DNA from: Edolisoma coerulescens | Taxonomy: Eukaryota > Chordata > Aves > Passeriformes > Campephagidae | Direction of reading: 5' to 3' | NCBI GenBank assembly: GCA_013397115.1 | Contig: VWZW01001234.1 | Coordinates: 16,917 to 80,916, forward strand | DNA: 64,000 nucleotides | Part shown: in pieces, positions 1-12,591 of the stretch | Layout: each line of letters starts with the position of its first letter | How positions within the stretch are numbered: the stretch's first letter is position 1 | The notes under the pieces: model-generated | The model's input: only the letters and a program-made list of their open reading frames with translations | Told to the model about the DNA's origin: nothing | The model's database searches: none | Translations under genes and position numbers: made by a program

Positions 1-323
1 GCTCCACCCAAGAGGGACCCTGGGTCACGGGGTCTTCTCCCTTTTATAAGCTCGGTCCATTTGCATATCACAGTTAATTATCCAATTATAACCCCAGTTA
101 ATGATGTAATCACCCCAGGTTTGCCTCTTCTCTTCAGAGGCTTTTTAGTTTACACATTTTGGGGCCTGGGACAATCTGGGTGTCCTTGGAGAGCAAACCT
201 GGAGAGGTTTGTTGTGTCTGACCAGCACAAGAGAGCAGCAGCTCACAGGGCACAGCGAACTTCAGAGTTACACACTGGGCAGTGCAAGATGTGAAAATAT
301 AGAAGTTAAAACCTGAGGCATCA
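1..323 (-). mobile_element. Partial endogenous-retrovirus-type LTR, cut by window edge
   Basis: On the minus strand it begins TGATGCCTCAGG at base 323 and runs off the window at base 1. It matches the complete LTR at 16936-17358 at roughly 94 percent by eye, with small substitutions and a few indels around 120-150. It carries the same octamer (ATGCAAAT, 59-66) and TATA box (TATAAAAGGG, 39-48). The missing part should contain the 3' end ...AGGCATCA. No internal retroviral gene is seen beside it, so it is most likely a solo LTR. Confidence 0.8.
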
Positions 324-2403
324 GGGGTACAGCCAAAGGGCAGAATCCGGGCTCCTTCATATTCACTGAAAAGTCCTTTTATTTCTCATTTCACTTGTGG
401 GAGTCGCAACAAAAGGGACTCATGGAACAGCGGGGGGGACAAGAAAGACACTTGTGCCTCCCTTTCCAGCTGCTATTATTAATGAACTGAATGAGGCTTT
501 ATCTCCCTGATTTCCTTGGCAAATAAAACCCCCTTCACCACAAAGCAGGCTTTGCATTATTTCTGTACTGCTCAGCAGTTAACAGCACGTCAGCTATGAT
601 CTTCTGCGGGGGGAAAAACCCACTATAATTCTGTTTGTCATCCAGCAGGAATTGGTTTGGGAGAGGTCACACCTATCCCCTGTTTTCCCTGGAGAAAGGA
701 AGATGGATATGTGGCTGCCTGGGAATGAAGCAGGTTGTAGGAAAGCATTTACAGAATAATTTATCTGTTTGATAAACTCCAAGCGCTCCTCCCCAACAAT
801 GAAACCTTTCAGCTTCTGCCGAGGCTGCCCCAGTTTTGTGTCAGTGCCACACTGCAGAAGGACTCAGAGAGGCTCAGGTAGTGATTAAAGGAATGGCAAG
901 AGGAGTAAATCACTGTGAACACGAGCAGATCTTAAAGAAAGCCAGGCACTCACTGGGAAAATGAAAGGAATTCTCAGGTCAGCTCGACACTCAAACTTTT
1001 ACAGCCCTGCAGGAGAACCAGCAGGCCCCTCTCACCCAATTCCAGCAGGAATTTGTGCTGGCAGCAGGGCTTGGGTGAGCACAGAGACCCGAGGCTCAGC
1101 TCTTTGGGGGTTTCTATCTGTGTCAATCATCAAACACCCTCCAGTCCCTCCTCTGCTCTGCCAGTCCGGCAACACCTTCACAAACTTGGCAGAGCTGAAG
1201 TCACCAGGTCCCAGCTTTGATTCCATTTTCTTCTCCTCCCTACCAAATATTGGCTAAGATTAACTCAAAGTTAGGCTTTTCTTGCTGAATAGGAATCATT
1301 TCATCATAATTTCTTACTGCATTTGCAGTGCTGAGGTTTAGTCCTGCAGCTTTAAAAATAACTGCTGTACTCAGAATATCAAACCACATCTGTCACCAGC
1401 CCTGTCACCCTTTCACATCCCATTTCATCTCATGAACATTCCATGAAACAAGTGCAAGAAATGTTTCATTCCCCATCACTAACATGGGTAAATAATACTC
1501 TTGGAGGAGTTAATTATTAAGACACCGTAAAATTAAAATAACGAGCTGATAGCAGTGGAAGATTTGCATCGCATTGCCCTGGATGTGGCAGGACAACCCA
1601 ACTTCTCCAAGAGGCAGGAAGCCCATGAAGCCTGCAGGATTCCAGAGAGGAGCAGAGGGAAAATCCCTGCTCTGACTCCTGCCCAACACCAGGATGAAGG
1701 AAACAAACCTGAACAGTACAAAAGCAGGTGACAGCACGAAACAGGAGAGCAAAGAAGACACTGCTGCCACAGGACACTGTCCCAAAGCCCGTGGAAAGGC
1801 CTGGGAAAGGCAGGCTCCTCGGAGGACAGTGATTCGTCGGCAGGCTGTGCAGGAATTCCCTCTTTGCCGTAATTTCTGATTGATTCCTTGCCACCCCGTG
1901 CTCCTCTGGACGCTGAGTGAACGCTCCCCAGTCTGCAGAGCCACCCAACACCCACGCAGTGAGATCCTGTTTGGGATATTTGCCTGGGAAAGCAGATCCA
2001 GACCCCTCCAGAGGAGGTTTGGAGGCCCAGGTAGGGCCCAAAACTCCTGTTGTGAGAGGCAGGGTAAGTCCTGGAAGCAGAACGGCCTGGATTGTGTTGG
2101 AAAAGCCCTGACTGCAAAGGATGCTGCTGTTCTCACCTTCCTCAGTGCTCTGGGACATGCAGAGAGCTGGGAAATAGCCACAGGATCAGGAATGTACTTG
2201 GAAAAAGCACTCAAAACTGCCTGCTCCTACACCAAAAGGAAGGAATTTCCTGGAGGAAGCCTGGCAAGGACAGTGTTTGGGCACGCAGGACAAACCACAC
2301 CGTGCAGCCGGGAAAATCCCACCTGAGGGGCTCAGCTCCATCTCTGGGTGTGATCCCAGGGCACGAGGGTGGCCCAAACACCCCAGCACACACAGAGTTC
2401 AGC
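324..2403. other. Intron after exon 2, no gene seen
   Basis: This is mixed-composition DNA between the partial LTR and the first CR1 fragment. All three minus-strand frames stay open between about 1533 and 2117, but none gives a recognisable protein or splice context. Confidence 0.6.
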
Positions 2404-2670
2404 CAAACCTGTGCCAGGGCCTGCCCACCCTCCCAGGGAACAATTCCTTCCCAATATCCCATCCAGCCCTGCCCTCTGGCACTGGGAAGCCATTCCCTGT
2501 GTCCTGTCCCTCCAGCCCTTGTCCCCAGTCCCTCTCCAGCTCTCCTGGAGCCCCTTCAGGCCCTGGAAGGAGCTCTGAGCTCTCCCTGGAGCTTCTCCTC
2601 TCCAGGTGAGCACCCCCAGCTCTCCCAGCCATTCCTCCCAGCAGAGCTGCTCCATCCCTCAGATCATTTA
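2404..2670 (-). mobile_element. CR1 LINE fragment
   Basis: This is the antisense of the CR1 3' region from the CCAGGGCCTGCCCACCC segment to the GCTGCTCCATCCCTC segment. The 3' tail part (GGTTTGGGTTGGAA) is missing, so the copy is truncated at both ends. Confidence 0.85.
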
Positions 2671-5600
2671 TGCTCCTTAAACCCAAGCAGGTCTCTGTTC
2701 TCCACAATTTTTCCATTTTGAAGTATGATTACCACCAAGCCCTTTCCCTGAGGAGGTTCTCCCTCACCAGACCCTACAAGGGAATTAGTCCTGTTAAATC
2801 AGATCCATAGAAAGAGAGGAAAGAGAGCTCACAGGGAGGTGACACAAAGGTGATGGAGCATCCAAGGGCCTGGGGTGATCCTGGGGGGAAATCAGGGTGG
2901 GAAGACCAGCAGGAGGGAAGAGGGAGCTGTGGGAAGTGGGAAGTGTCGGTGCCAACCCACCGAGGATGGATCCTCGGGGCAGAGGCTGCGCAGGCAGGGG
3001 GAGCGAGGCGATGCCTGGGGGGGCACAGACAGCATCCATGAGCCTGCTGTGCTTTGGAGTCAACAGGAAAATCCCCCAGAGCCTCCCAGAGCAGCGTTTC
3101 ACCCTCTGAGACCCCATGGAAGGGCTGCCAGGGCCTCCCCCATTTGTCTCTGTAGCCACAAGGACTTTGTTTGTCTTCCCTTATCAACACCCAGCTGGTC
3201 CCAGCAGACCCCACAGTTTCTAAGAGAACACTGCTTCCCAGGGCCCCCAGGCATCCACGTTCCCATGGGAATCACAGCTGGATCCTTCCTTTGGGGGAGC
3301 TACTGAGGAGGAAGCAAGGGGCAAAGTCACCTTTAAAAACAAAAGGCAAATCGCCACGACTGAAGACAAAAATGAAAGGAAATTGAAAAGGAGAGGAAAA
3401 ACTGCAGAAACGGGCTGGGGGAAGTGTGGGCTGGTCCTCAGCGTGGTTCTTTAAAAGCTGCCTCTTCCCTTTCCATGCCTGGAAAAGCTGGAGCACACAG
3501 GGGACTTTTCTTCCCTCGGGGTCTCCGGGTGTGCGCAGAGGGGCAGCCTCGGAATTCATCAAAACCCCGAGCCACGAAAGAGTTCATCCAAGGAACTCCC
3601 CCTTCCCCCTGTGTCCCTGAGGTATTTCTCCCAGGCTTTATGGGAATGGCACCACCCCTAAAGGGAGGACTCTTTACACCTATTAATAAAGTTTAAAAAA
3701 CCTGAGAATATCTGTTTATTCCCAGGAGAGCCTCAAACCCAGAGCTCCACACCTGATTTCTCCACAGGATTTTCCTGCCCTAATCCAGCCTGACACCCCG
3801 CAGCTGACAGGCTCAGCCAGAGGGGACATTTGGGGTCGGAGGTGGGACATCACATTAATCCTCATCAGGACAGCTCCAGCCTGTCACCACGGCCCAGATC
3901 TGAGGGGGATCCCTCTGAGCACACCTCTCCAGGTTGCTGCATTTTTAAGTGCTTGCAGAAGAATGTCAGGAATGTTGTGAAGTCAGCAAATGCAAAGCTG
4001 CAGAGCTACCGTTCGGAAAATGTTTAGGATTTTTCCCTTAAAGAAAAAAAAAAAAAATAGAGGTGGCGGACTCATTTTAGAGGCAGAATATGATTGGTTA
4101 ACAAGAACTTTTTTTGGCTCTAAAAACCCTCCAATTTGAAGACAAATAATCTGTTGAACCCCTCTCAGAGCAGCAAACTTTCTCTCAGGAAAGGGAATAT
4201 ATCCCACAAATAAGTTTCTTTTCCTCTCACAATTGTTTTCCCTGCAGAGCCAGTGGGGAGTAGTTGGGCTGTTTAAGGCAGAGCATCACTCATCCCCCTT
4301 TTCACTCCCAGTCTCACAGCCTGCAGGAATGTTCCTGCTGGAGGTGGGATGTTTGATGCTGCCAGCAATCCCAGCCCCTGATGGATACTCGTCACATCAC
4401 AAACACATTCACTCCCACCTTCAAAGCACTGCTCTAAGGGAAATTTTATTGGTGTTGCTCGAGGTTTAGGGCATCTCTTGACCCGTTTCGGTCAATAAGG
4501 AAAAGGTGAGAGGGTTTCTTGCTACTTTTTGAACACAAGGCAATCACGGGGTGTTCCCAGAGGGCTGAAGCACCAGCACAGGCAGGGTGAAGGCAGAGAA
4601 ATAAAGGGTTTTAAAGACTGGCATGTGGTGGGGCCAGCACCTGGAAGCCTGGACTGGGGGCCCTCATTTCCCTGGAGGTGGGAATTCAGCCAGCAAGACA
4701 CAGACTGTGGCTAAAGTCACCCCAGAATTCAGGGAAAAAAAGCTCATTAAACTTATTAAAAGCAAAGAAGCTCTAAATTCAGGATTCTGCTTGCTGAGAA
4801 ATCCCAGCTTCAGCTCCTGACTCAAAGCTCTGGTTTTTCTCACTACCAGCTCAAAGAAGAGCAAGAGCCCAAGGAAAAAGGAATTAATGGAAGGAGGACA
4901 GCATTTATCTGATTTTGGACAAAACACCTCTCAGCAACACCCAAAGATGGGTCCCTCCAGGAGAGTTTTGTAAAGAACAGAGTTTTTATTGTGTTAATAA
5001 TAAGGGGTTATTGTGTTAATAATTGAGAGGACACGGAATGACAAACCCAAATGAGCTCTCATAACCACAACCCAACCTATCTGATAATGTCCTCTCCCAT
5101 TTCCATGACTTCATCACCACTCATTGCATTATGTCTAAACATAGACTGTAAACTCACCATAATTGGGTTTGCAGAGCATTATGCATATTTAGGGAGATAT
5201 CTAAATAATTTAAATCAAGTTACAAAGCCAAGGGAAGAGCCAAGCAGTGCCCTCACACACATGGGGCTGCCAGGAGAACATGGAAAACCTCAAGTGCCCA
5301 AAAACCACAACATTTGGTTTTGACACACATTTGTTGCACGCTCACCACCACGTTTGTCTGATAAATAATAACCAGAAATACAATAAAATCTATCAGCAGT
5401 ACAGGGTTATCTGAGTACCAAGCCATGCTCAATGCCCCAAACCACGCTGGAAACACTTCTGCCCCTAAATCCCCCCCAAATCCTCCCAGGGAATGGGAAG
5501 AGGCTGAGCAGGAGGTAAGTACACCCAGATTCCAACACGTCCTGTTCTTCTGGGCCTTTCTCAAGGGACAACATTGAACACAACATCCCAAAAGCAGCCA

Positions 5601-6941
5601 GGCAGCAAAAACCCCCGGAGCAAACCTCTGGTGTGGGGGGAATTTGGGAAGCGAGCACAGAACTGCACAGTGCAAATCCTCCACATTTCTGAAGGAAGTA
5701 CTATTCAAGGATTATTTTAGAGCAGTTCTTTATCAACAGAACAGATCCTGCACCTCAGAGTGGGCTCTGTATTCAGAGGACTGAAAACCTCAAACCTTTC
5801 CCTGCCATGCTGGGGGTGGAAACACAGAATTTGCTTTGGCACCCCCCACTTCACAGAAAAACCATTTCAACGTGCAAAATTTAAAACTCTGAAAAGCCAG
5901 AGGAATGAAACCTGGGCCTTGAGAAAGGACTTAACCTTAAAAGGGCAGAAGCTTCGAGTTGTTTTGGGAAACCAGTGAGAGGAGCATTTGCAGCTATACA
6001 GCACGAGGAATTTGGCAGGGAAGCTTGTTTAAAGGATGGCTGCTGCCTTGGAAAGATTCTTGTTTAAAAGAACAATTTCAGATACTAAAATATAGATGGG
6101 CAAGTGAAAAACCTCCGCTCCCCTTAGGCGTTATCTGGCCAAAATGCTTTGAGTCCACCAGAGAGTTCTGGTGAGGAGCAAGGAGAATTTGATGAGCATT
6201 TATCCATTGTGGCAGCAAATCACAGCGGGAAGGAACACAGGGATATTTCCCTCAGAAGTCAGGATCAGGCACTCTGAGCAGAGGGGTGCTGGATGCACAC
6301 GAGGTTTGATCCAGCTGCAGCTGACATGCACTTCCTTAAAAATCAGCAGCACAGATACACACGAAATAAGCTCAGCTCGACACGTGGAGAGCGAGAGAAC
6401 CTGGAAAGAAACGACACCGAGCACAAGGAGCTGGGATTTTGGAGAGGCAGAGCCCTGGCAGCGTCTGTTAGAAGGTTTTTACAAAGCTGAACGCCCCTGC
6501 TCTGGTGATCCCTGACAAAACCAAACCCAGATGTGCTCGAGCACGGCTGCTGCACTCCCCTTGAGCCCAGGATGCACCAACAGCATCTTCCACCACCCCA
6601 AGCACAGCCCCAGGTGCTGGGACCACGTTCTCCCTGTCTCACAGCCACTTCCACACCACCATTCCTTCTGTGAAATGCCTCCTTTCTCCAGCAAACCAGC
6701 TCCTCCAAGCCCAGGAACTCTGCTTAGGGGAGGTTTATTCCAGCACAGGGTTCACAGCTTCCACCTCCTTTCTCTACCCAGGCGGGCGCACAGATCCAGG
6801 CAGAATTTCCCAGGCAATTTCCACACAATTTTTAAGCAGCCATATTTAGACAACCTCTTTCTCCGAAACCATTTTTCCCACAAAAATTTTTGTCTGTAAG
6901 TGTTGAAAAAAAGGAATGAATAAGATCTTTTCCAACCCTAC
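2671..6941. other. Intron after exon 2, no gene or clear repeat
   Basis: I see only short low-complexity runs (an A-run near 4044-4056). The segment around 5050-5240 is AT-rich with ATTATGCATATTTA-type motifs and could be a conserved noncoding element. No exon-like frame is supported. Confidence 0.6.
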
Positions 6942-7108
6942 CTTCCATGACGTAGACCAGGGACCCCACATCTCCCTCCTTGATGATGCAGCTGTCCTTG
7001 CCATACTCCACGGGGTACATACAATCCACAATCTCCTGGATCTGGGACAGTTCCAGGTTCTTCATGAAGTCATTGTCAAGGATCGCTTCCTTTATTAGCT
7101 CCTTGGAC
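6942..7108 (-). CDS. PRKG1: PRKG1 second coding exon (shared by I-alpha and I-beta)
   Basis: This 167-nt exon completes Q104 and encodes S105-E159 in I-beta numbering. It opens with SKELIKEAIL and ends in VYVME, plus the first base of the next codon. It covers the linker and the first part of cyclic-nucleotide-binding domain A, including the start of its beta-barrel (KEGDVGSLVYVME). The acceptor is a pyrimidine-rich tract ending CCCCAG directly before base 7108. The donor is GAAG|GTAGGG at 6942/6941. Both flanks and the phases (entry after two bases, exit after one) agree with the PRKG1 gene structure. The remaining exons, including the rest of CNB-A, CNB-B and the kinase domain, lie to the left of the window. 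Reading straight through into the intron gives a short false C terminus, so the exon must be spliced. Confidence 0.97.
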
Positions 7109-8637
7109 CTGGGGTACAAATAAATAAATAAGAAAAAAATCAGTACTTTCCTTAAAAATGTGCCGAGAAGTCAAAGAAAAAAAAAATCACAGAGATGTGA
7201 ATTGCAATTATCTTTTGTAAATAAGCTTTAGATACATCCAGCATGGAAATAAAAATAGACTCCATGGGGTTGCAAAATCCTCTTTTAGCTACAAGTTTTC
7301 ACATCCACAATAACATGGCTACTTGGAACATCTTCCATACACACAACTGAAAGGAAGCACAAACAAGAAGCTGAAGGATTTATTCCTTGGTTTATTATAT
7401 TTTCTATTCATTACACAAACTGGAGCACACCAAAGGGTGACACTGCACTGATTCTCAGAGTATTTATGTAATAACCACTACAGGAGGCATTTGGCACCAA
7501 ATCCCTAAAGCAGCTTGTGCAGGTGGACAACTGAGGATGTTCAATCCTGATCCAGACCACAACTAAAGCCCCTAAAGCAGCTCCAGGCTGGACAGCAGCT
7601 CCTCAGCCCTTCACTGCTTGCCTTGCAGCTCCACTCCGGGGGCTGAACTGCTCACAGGCAGCAGCTCCCTGCAGAGCCTGGGCAGTCAGGAGGGCTGTAG
7701 CTATGGGAAGGATGAGTATGAAACAAGGTTTTCCAGGAAAAACACTTCAGTGGGTCGTGTCTTCTTGAAAAAGAGCCAAGTTGGGATTTGAGGAGACCCA
7801 AACCAGCCCAGCCTTGGGGATACCACAGTCCTTGCACAGCGTTAGAACCAGCCCAGGGCTCCACCCACCACAGGGCCAGCCCAGGGATGTTTAAGGTTAT
7901 TTTTGATAGTTTGGAGGTTATTTGGACAAAGCGTTCAGCTGGACACCAGAGGCCACCAGAACTGTCCCTGCTGAAGGGCAGGAGGGGAGGGGACCGGGCT
8001 GCCCAAGGCCTGGCTGCAGGACCAGGCAGCCACAAAGCCTGAGAGTCTGAGTCTGCCTTCACACCAGTTCCTGACTGCCACTCCCATCCCCCAGCTGTTC
8101 CCTGGGTTACCTGCATCCCATGGGGTGCAAATAACCCCCAGGAACCCCTGCACCCCTGGGATGTCTTCCTTTCAGCCAAGCTGCTCATCTGCAAGGAGCG
8201 GGATGCCCCCAGTTCCTCACCCCACCTCCTGTGCCAAGCCAAGCTGTGCCTTAACTCAGCGCTGCTCCTCGGGGCTCAGCACCCCAAATCCTCACAGCAA
8301 GGAGCTCGTTGTTGGTGTTGCCCAACTGCCCACTGAAGAAAGCCTAATTAAAGCTTCTGTGTTCATCACATCAACCTGCATTCCAACTCCAGGCATTTGT
8401 TTCATTCCGAGGCCCAACATTTATTTCATTTCTCCTCCATAAAGTCAGGCTTTCAAGTGGAGTTGTTGCAAGAAATCCCACAAAGAATGTGGGAAATTCC
8501 TGGCTCAAGTCAGACTTCCCTCTGGATGCAGAGATCCTCAGCACAACACAATGCTCTCCTTGCTGGAATTGAGCACGGGAAAGGATTTGAGGAGGAGTTG
8601 GGAAATTTGGTCCAAAACAACAGCAGAGGAACAGGAA

Positions 8638-8694
8638 AACCTGGTTGGACTCAATGAGCTTAAAGGTCTTTTTCACCCTTTGTGATTCCAGTTA
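8638..8694 (+). mobile_element. Short CR1 3' end, plus orientation
   Basis: It reads GGTTGGACTCAATGAGCTTA then AGGTCTTTTTCACCC...TGATTCCA, the terminal 55 bp or so of a CR1 element. It is diverged and therefore probably old. Confidence 0.7.
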
Positions 8695-8768
8695 GGGGAC
8701 AAGCAGCAAACCAGACCCAACATAAACAAATTTAGGGAATTCAAGAGCTTAATAATATTATCAATATT

Positions 8769-8790
8769 ATATTATTATTAATAATAATAT
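8769..8790. repeat. Perfect 22-bp AT palindrome in an ATT-repeat tract
   Basis: ATATTATTATT and its reverse complement are joined directly, within an AT-only stretch at about 8750-8790. Likely a cruciform-prone microsatellite. Confidence 0.85.
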
Positions 8791-9179
8791 CAGATGTATA
8801 AGAGCTCATCTGAAGCACCTGATTCAGCCTCTGTCCTCAGCACAGGGATATCAGAGCAAGCTCAGGGACCCCAAGGCACCCAAACCCTTTTAGCCACCCC
8901 ACAAAATACATCATTGTGAAGGAAAACACATTGGCTGGGACATCAACGAGACACGGCTTCATCTCTGCCACATCTGAGCATCCTAAAATTAAATATCCAC
9001 ACCGAAAGGGCAGGATAATAACTCAGTCATGCTTGAATGTGAGCAAAATAGGTTTTGTTATTAGGGATAATTAGTTAAGATGAGGCTTTGACTACAAAGC
9101 CTATGAGAAAAGCACCTCAAACAGGGCTGGCTGGAGGAGCAAAACCACCTTGCAAGCCAGCTGCTTATTGATGAGAGTA

Positions 9180-9305
9180 TTTCACAGAACCCCAGACCGC
9201 TCTGGGTTGGAAAGAACCTTAAAAACCATCTCATTCTACCCCTCCCATCACAGACTAAAGCACCCTCCAGAGTCTGGGAGCTCCAAACTCTTCCAGCAGG
9301 AAATA
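9180..9305 (-). mobile_element. Short CR1 3' end
   Basis: CAGAACCCCAGACCGCTCTG and GGTTGGAAAGAACCTTAAAA followed by a diverged body mark the antisense of a CR1 tail about 120 bp long. Confidence 0.7.
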
Positions 9306-9639
9306 TTCCATCCATCTTTTAGAACCAAGGAAGAAAAAAAGCTGAGTTTGACATACTGGAAAATGAGTTGAGGACTAAAAATATGACATCAGAGCCACAA
9401 GCAGAGCTCCTCTGTTGTTCCCTGCGAGACAATATTCGTCACTCTTAATAATTCACAAAAGTTATTCACCACTGTGGCTTGCCAGTCCCACACACTCACA
9501 CGTGCCAGGCCTCCAGCAACTGCCCCGTTATTTTATTACTATTATTATGATTAATATGTGCTTTTCTTTCCCTGTAATTCACAGGTGCCATTTCAGATAA
9601 ATGGGGTTTTTTTCCATTGTGTTTATTTTTATGTGCAAT

Positions 9640-9720
9640 CCCAGAATCTTTAAGGCTGGAAAAGATCTCCAAGGCCATGGAGTCCAAGCTGTGCCCGGTG
9701 CCCACCTTGTCACCAGCCCA
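9640..9720 (-). mobile_element. Short CR1 3' end (CTGTGCCCGGTGCCC subfamily)
   Basis: CCCAGAATCTTTAAGGCTGG then GCCATGGAGTCCAAGCTGTG is the 3' tail of the subfamily also seen at 14629, 16462 and 18108. Confidence 0.7.
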
Positions 9721-9941
9721 GAAACACACGAAACTCAGAGCCCACAAATTAACTCACAGTTCCAAATTATTCCAGAACAAATGCTTCTCCAAACCATGCC
9801 ATTCCTCAATCTCCATGATTATTTCAATCCAGCAGCTACCCCACAGATGTGAACACAGAAATCTCCCCAGTCATACAAAATAAAAGGTATTCAGAATGGT
9901 GAAACATCCCACTCCTGCCACGGCGAGGTTAAGTGGTTTAA

Positions 9942-10016
9942 ACAAGATACAGCTGCTCCATCACCTCTTCTCTTCCAACAGGAAAAGGAAGAGGTGATGG
10001 AGCAGCTGCACCTTGT
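9942..10016. repeat. Near-perfect 75-nt hairpin (inverted repeat)
   Basis: Arms 9942-9970 and 9988-10016 are 29 nt each. A 21-bp core (9950-9970 against 9988-10008) is perfectly complementary. The two outer mismatches are A/C on the plus strand, hence G/U wobbles on the minus strand. The inner 17 nt can pair further (9971-9976 with 9981-9986), leaving a four-base loop and one bulged base. A PRKG1-sense transcript would therefore fold almost without interruption. Confidence 0.9.
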
Positions 10017-10855
10017 GCATTTTATATAAAAGTGCATTTTATTCTGCCTTTTCTGATGCAGGTTTCTAATAGGAACAACGCACAAACAAAACAAACTGCG
10101 ATACTTGTAAGGGAGCAGGAGTGTTTCCAGAGGGGCCTGTGTGAAGGAGGAGCATTTCCATGAATATTTACTCAGCACGGGAGTGAACGTCTCTGCCTTC
10201 GGAGGGTGGACAGCAGTTGTTGCCATCTTCCCTCTCCAGAGCAAGCAGCCTGGCACTGAGCCACCCCTGCTTTCCTGAAAGATCAGTGATCAGATGTGAT
10301 GGAGGCTTGATGAAGGGTTTAAAAGGAGGGCACAATCCTCTGCGATACATCCTGTCCCAAATCAGGTTAGGTCCTTCACCGTAATTAATAAGGCAACAGG
10401 AGGAAGAAGCTAATTGCATTCGAATTTGCAGAAGTCATGCAAAAAGACCCTTAACAAGTCGGCTGCAAACACACTTTAATGCAGAAAAACCTGGTGCTGC
10501 TTCCTCCCAGCAGCCAAGCACCCAGGGGGGTGTCCACCCACACAGCTCCCAGTGCTGTACTGGGGTGCTCTGCTCCCCCAGCCCGACCAGGGCCAGCCAC
10601 TGACCTCCCCAACAAGCCACAAAAATTCAGCTTTTCGTCCCAGCACACAGGGGCCCTGCACAGAAGCCGTGTGGAGCTGTAGAAAGCCTTGTGTTAAAGG
10701 TCTGCAGTGGCCATAAAATGCTGAATTTCCAGCCCTGCTGTGAGCATCCACCGGCACAAAGGCAGGAGGTAAATGCCAACATTGGTTTGTAGTGGATGGG
10801 GAATAAAACCCCAGAGATAAATAAAATCCCCAGCAGTGTGGGGAGCTCCAGAGAG

Positions 10856-11037
10856 GCGATTCTGCTCCTGTGCTCAGGTGAGACCCCACCTGCAGAGCTG
10901 CCCCAGCCCCGGGGCCCAGCACAGGAGGGACCTGGAGCTGCTGGAGAGAGCCCAGAGGAGGCTCCAGGATGATCAGAGGGATGGAGCAGCTCTGCTGGGA
11001 GGAAAGGCTGGGAGAGCTGGGATTGTTCAGCCTGGAG
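10856..11037 (+). mobile_element. CR1 LINE fragment ending at a single N
   Basis: This is sense CR1 sequence (GGTGAGACCCCACCTG ... GACCTGGAGCTGCTGGAGAG ... GATTGTTCAGCCTGGAG). It stops at the N at 11038, after which unrelated sequence begins. The expected CR1 continuation is missing, so the right boundary may be an assembly join. Confidence 0.85.
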
Positions 11038-11038
11038 N

Positions 11039-12591
11039 GCTTTGCAGCCTAAATTAACCCACAGTGCTTTGCACCCAGCCCTGCAGCACAGCCTGTTGTT
11101 ATCCCGACGGGAAATCCCATTTTCCAGGGAATACAATGAACACCCATCCCAGCCTCTTCCCCGACAGCAGCAAAAGCCACGTTCCCTCACTGGGTTTGTA
11201 CCCTCTGGCACGTACAGTAAATATTGGAACACAACGTTCATCCCAGAAGGGCTCATTCCAGCATGGAAAAGCCACTTGCTGGGTGTAAGGAAGGGAAGAA
11301 TTCAAGAGGAGATGGAAAAACTTCTGACAGGCCCGTCCAGGGACGCTTCCAGAATCCAAAGCCCTCCCACCACAGCCCGAACTGGTGCAGCCCCAGTTTG
11401 CAGCGGGGCCTGCAGGAACCTGAGGGTCAGGGAGAGTCACACAGGAATCACTCCCCAGGGAATCTGCTGCTGCCAAGAGCTGATTAAATGCAGGTGGATC
11501 AGGAAGAAAAAAAGAAATGAAGAGTTCAGTGTAAACATCAGCGATACAATTCTGAATTTCGAGGTGTTCACCACCACAGCTTTGCAGCAAAACCATTTTA
11601 AGCTACCAGTAAGGGAAAGGAAAAGCAATGTACGGGTTGGACAGGGAAGATGCCTGCAAAAAGGGGAAGGAAAACCACTTTGGAGTGACAAAAATAAGCA
11701 AGACCATTTCTTTAGCTGTTTCCCTCTCCAAACTTCGAGCAAAACTTCTCCATATGCCCATACTAATGGGGGAAGGAGTATTTTTTCTGGAGTTTCCCCC
11801 CTCAGGAATTAACAAATACTACTAATAACCGAAATCCCCCTATTTAGGAGGGAAGCGTCCACAGGAATTTGATCGAGCTCAAGTTTACAGCAGTAAAAGT
11901 GCAGGGCCCTGGGAGATGAGAACTCCTGATTTACTCACACCATAAACCCTGCTCAGAGTTACTACAGCCAGTGGCACCTTCCTGGGCTGGGTCATCGCTG
12001 CTGTAAAAATCCAAATTCTTTGTAGAAACTCCTGCCCAAAAGCCCTGGTTTTTGGGATCTTCCGTATCCCTGCCCAAGGAATTAAGCTGATTTCAGAGAT
12101 AAGAAGCACAGGGGAAAAAATCTGCAGCCTCTGGCCCCGAATGTGACGAGCGATGCAAGAATCCAGGCAACCCCTACAACAGCCATCTGTTTAAAATCCA
12201 CACCGTGAAATGTTTAAAAGTGTTTACTTCTACAAAATGTGGCCATGGAAAAAGAGGAAAAAAAAAAACAACCTTTCCTTAAAAAGGGAAAGCACAGCCA
12301 AGGATTCTGCCTGCTCCAGCTTTCCAGAGCCCATCCAGCAGGATACCAACACAAGGCAAGAAGTGTTAGACAAATATATATTTATATTTTTTTAAGCTGT
12401 CCCAGACATCCCTCCCTTTCCAAAGGGGGTATCCATTCCAAGTGGCACAAAAAGCAAAGGCTGCAAGTTTCCAGCAGGGGTTTTTTTGCTCAAAGCTCAG
12501 CTTTGTAGAGCTTCTAACTCTGTTTTAAGCCCTCAATTTAATAATGATTCCAAGAGAGGTAAGACTAAAACACACACTCAGCTCTGCTCTG
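11039..12591. other. Intron 1 segment, no gene seen
   Basis: Unique-looking sequence follows the single N. A 256-codon open frame (11042-11812, plus) has no recognisable domain, has no splice support and is antisense to PRKG1. Confidence 0.5.
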
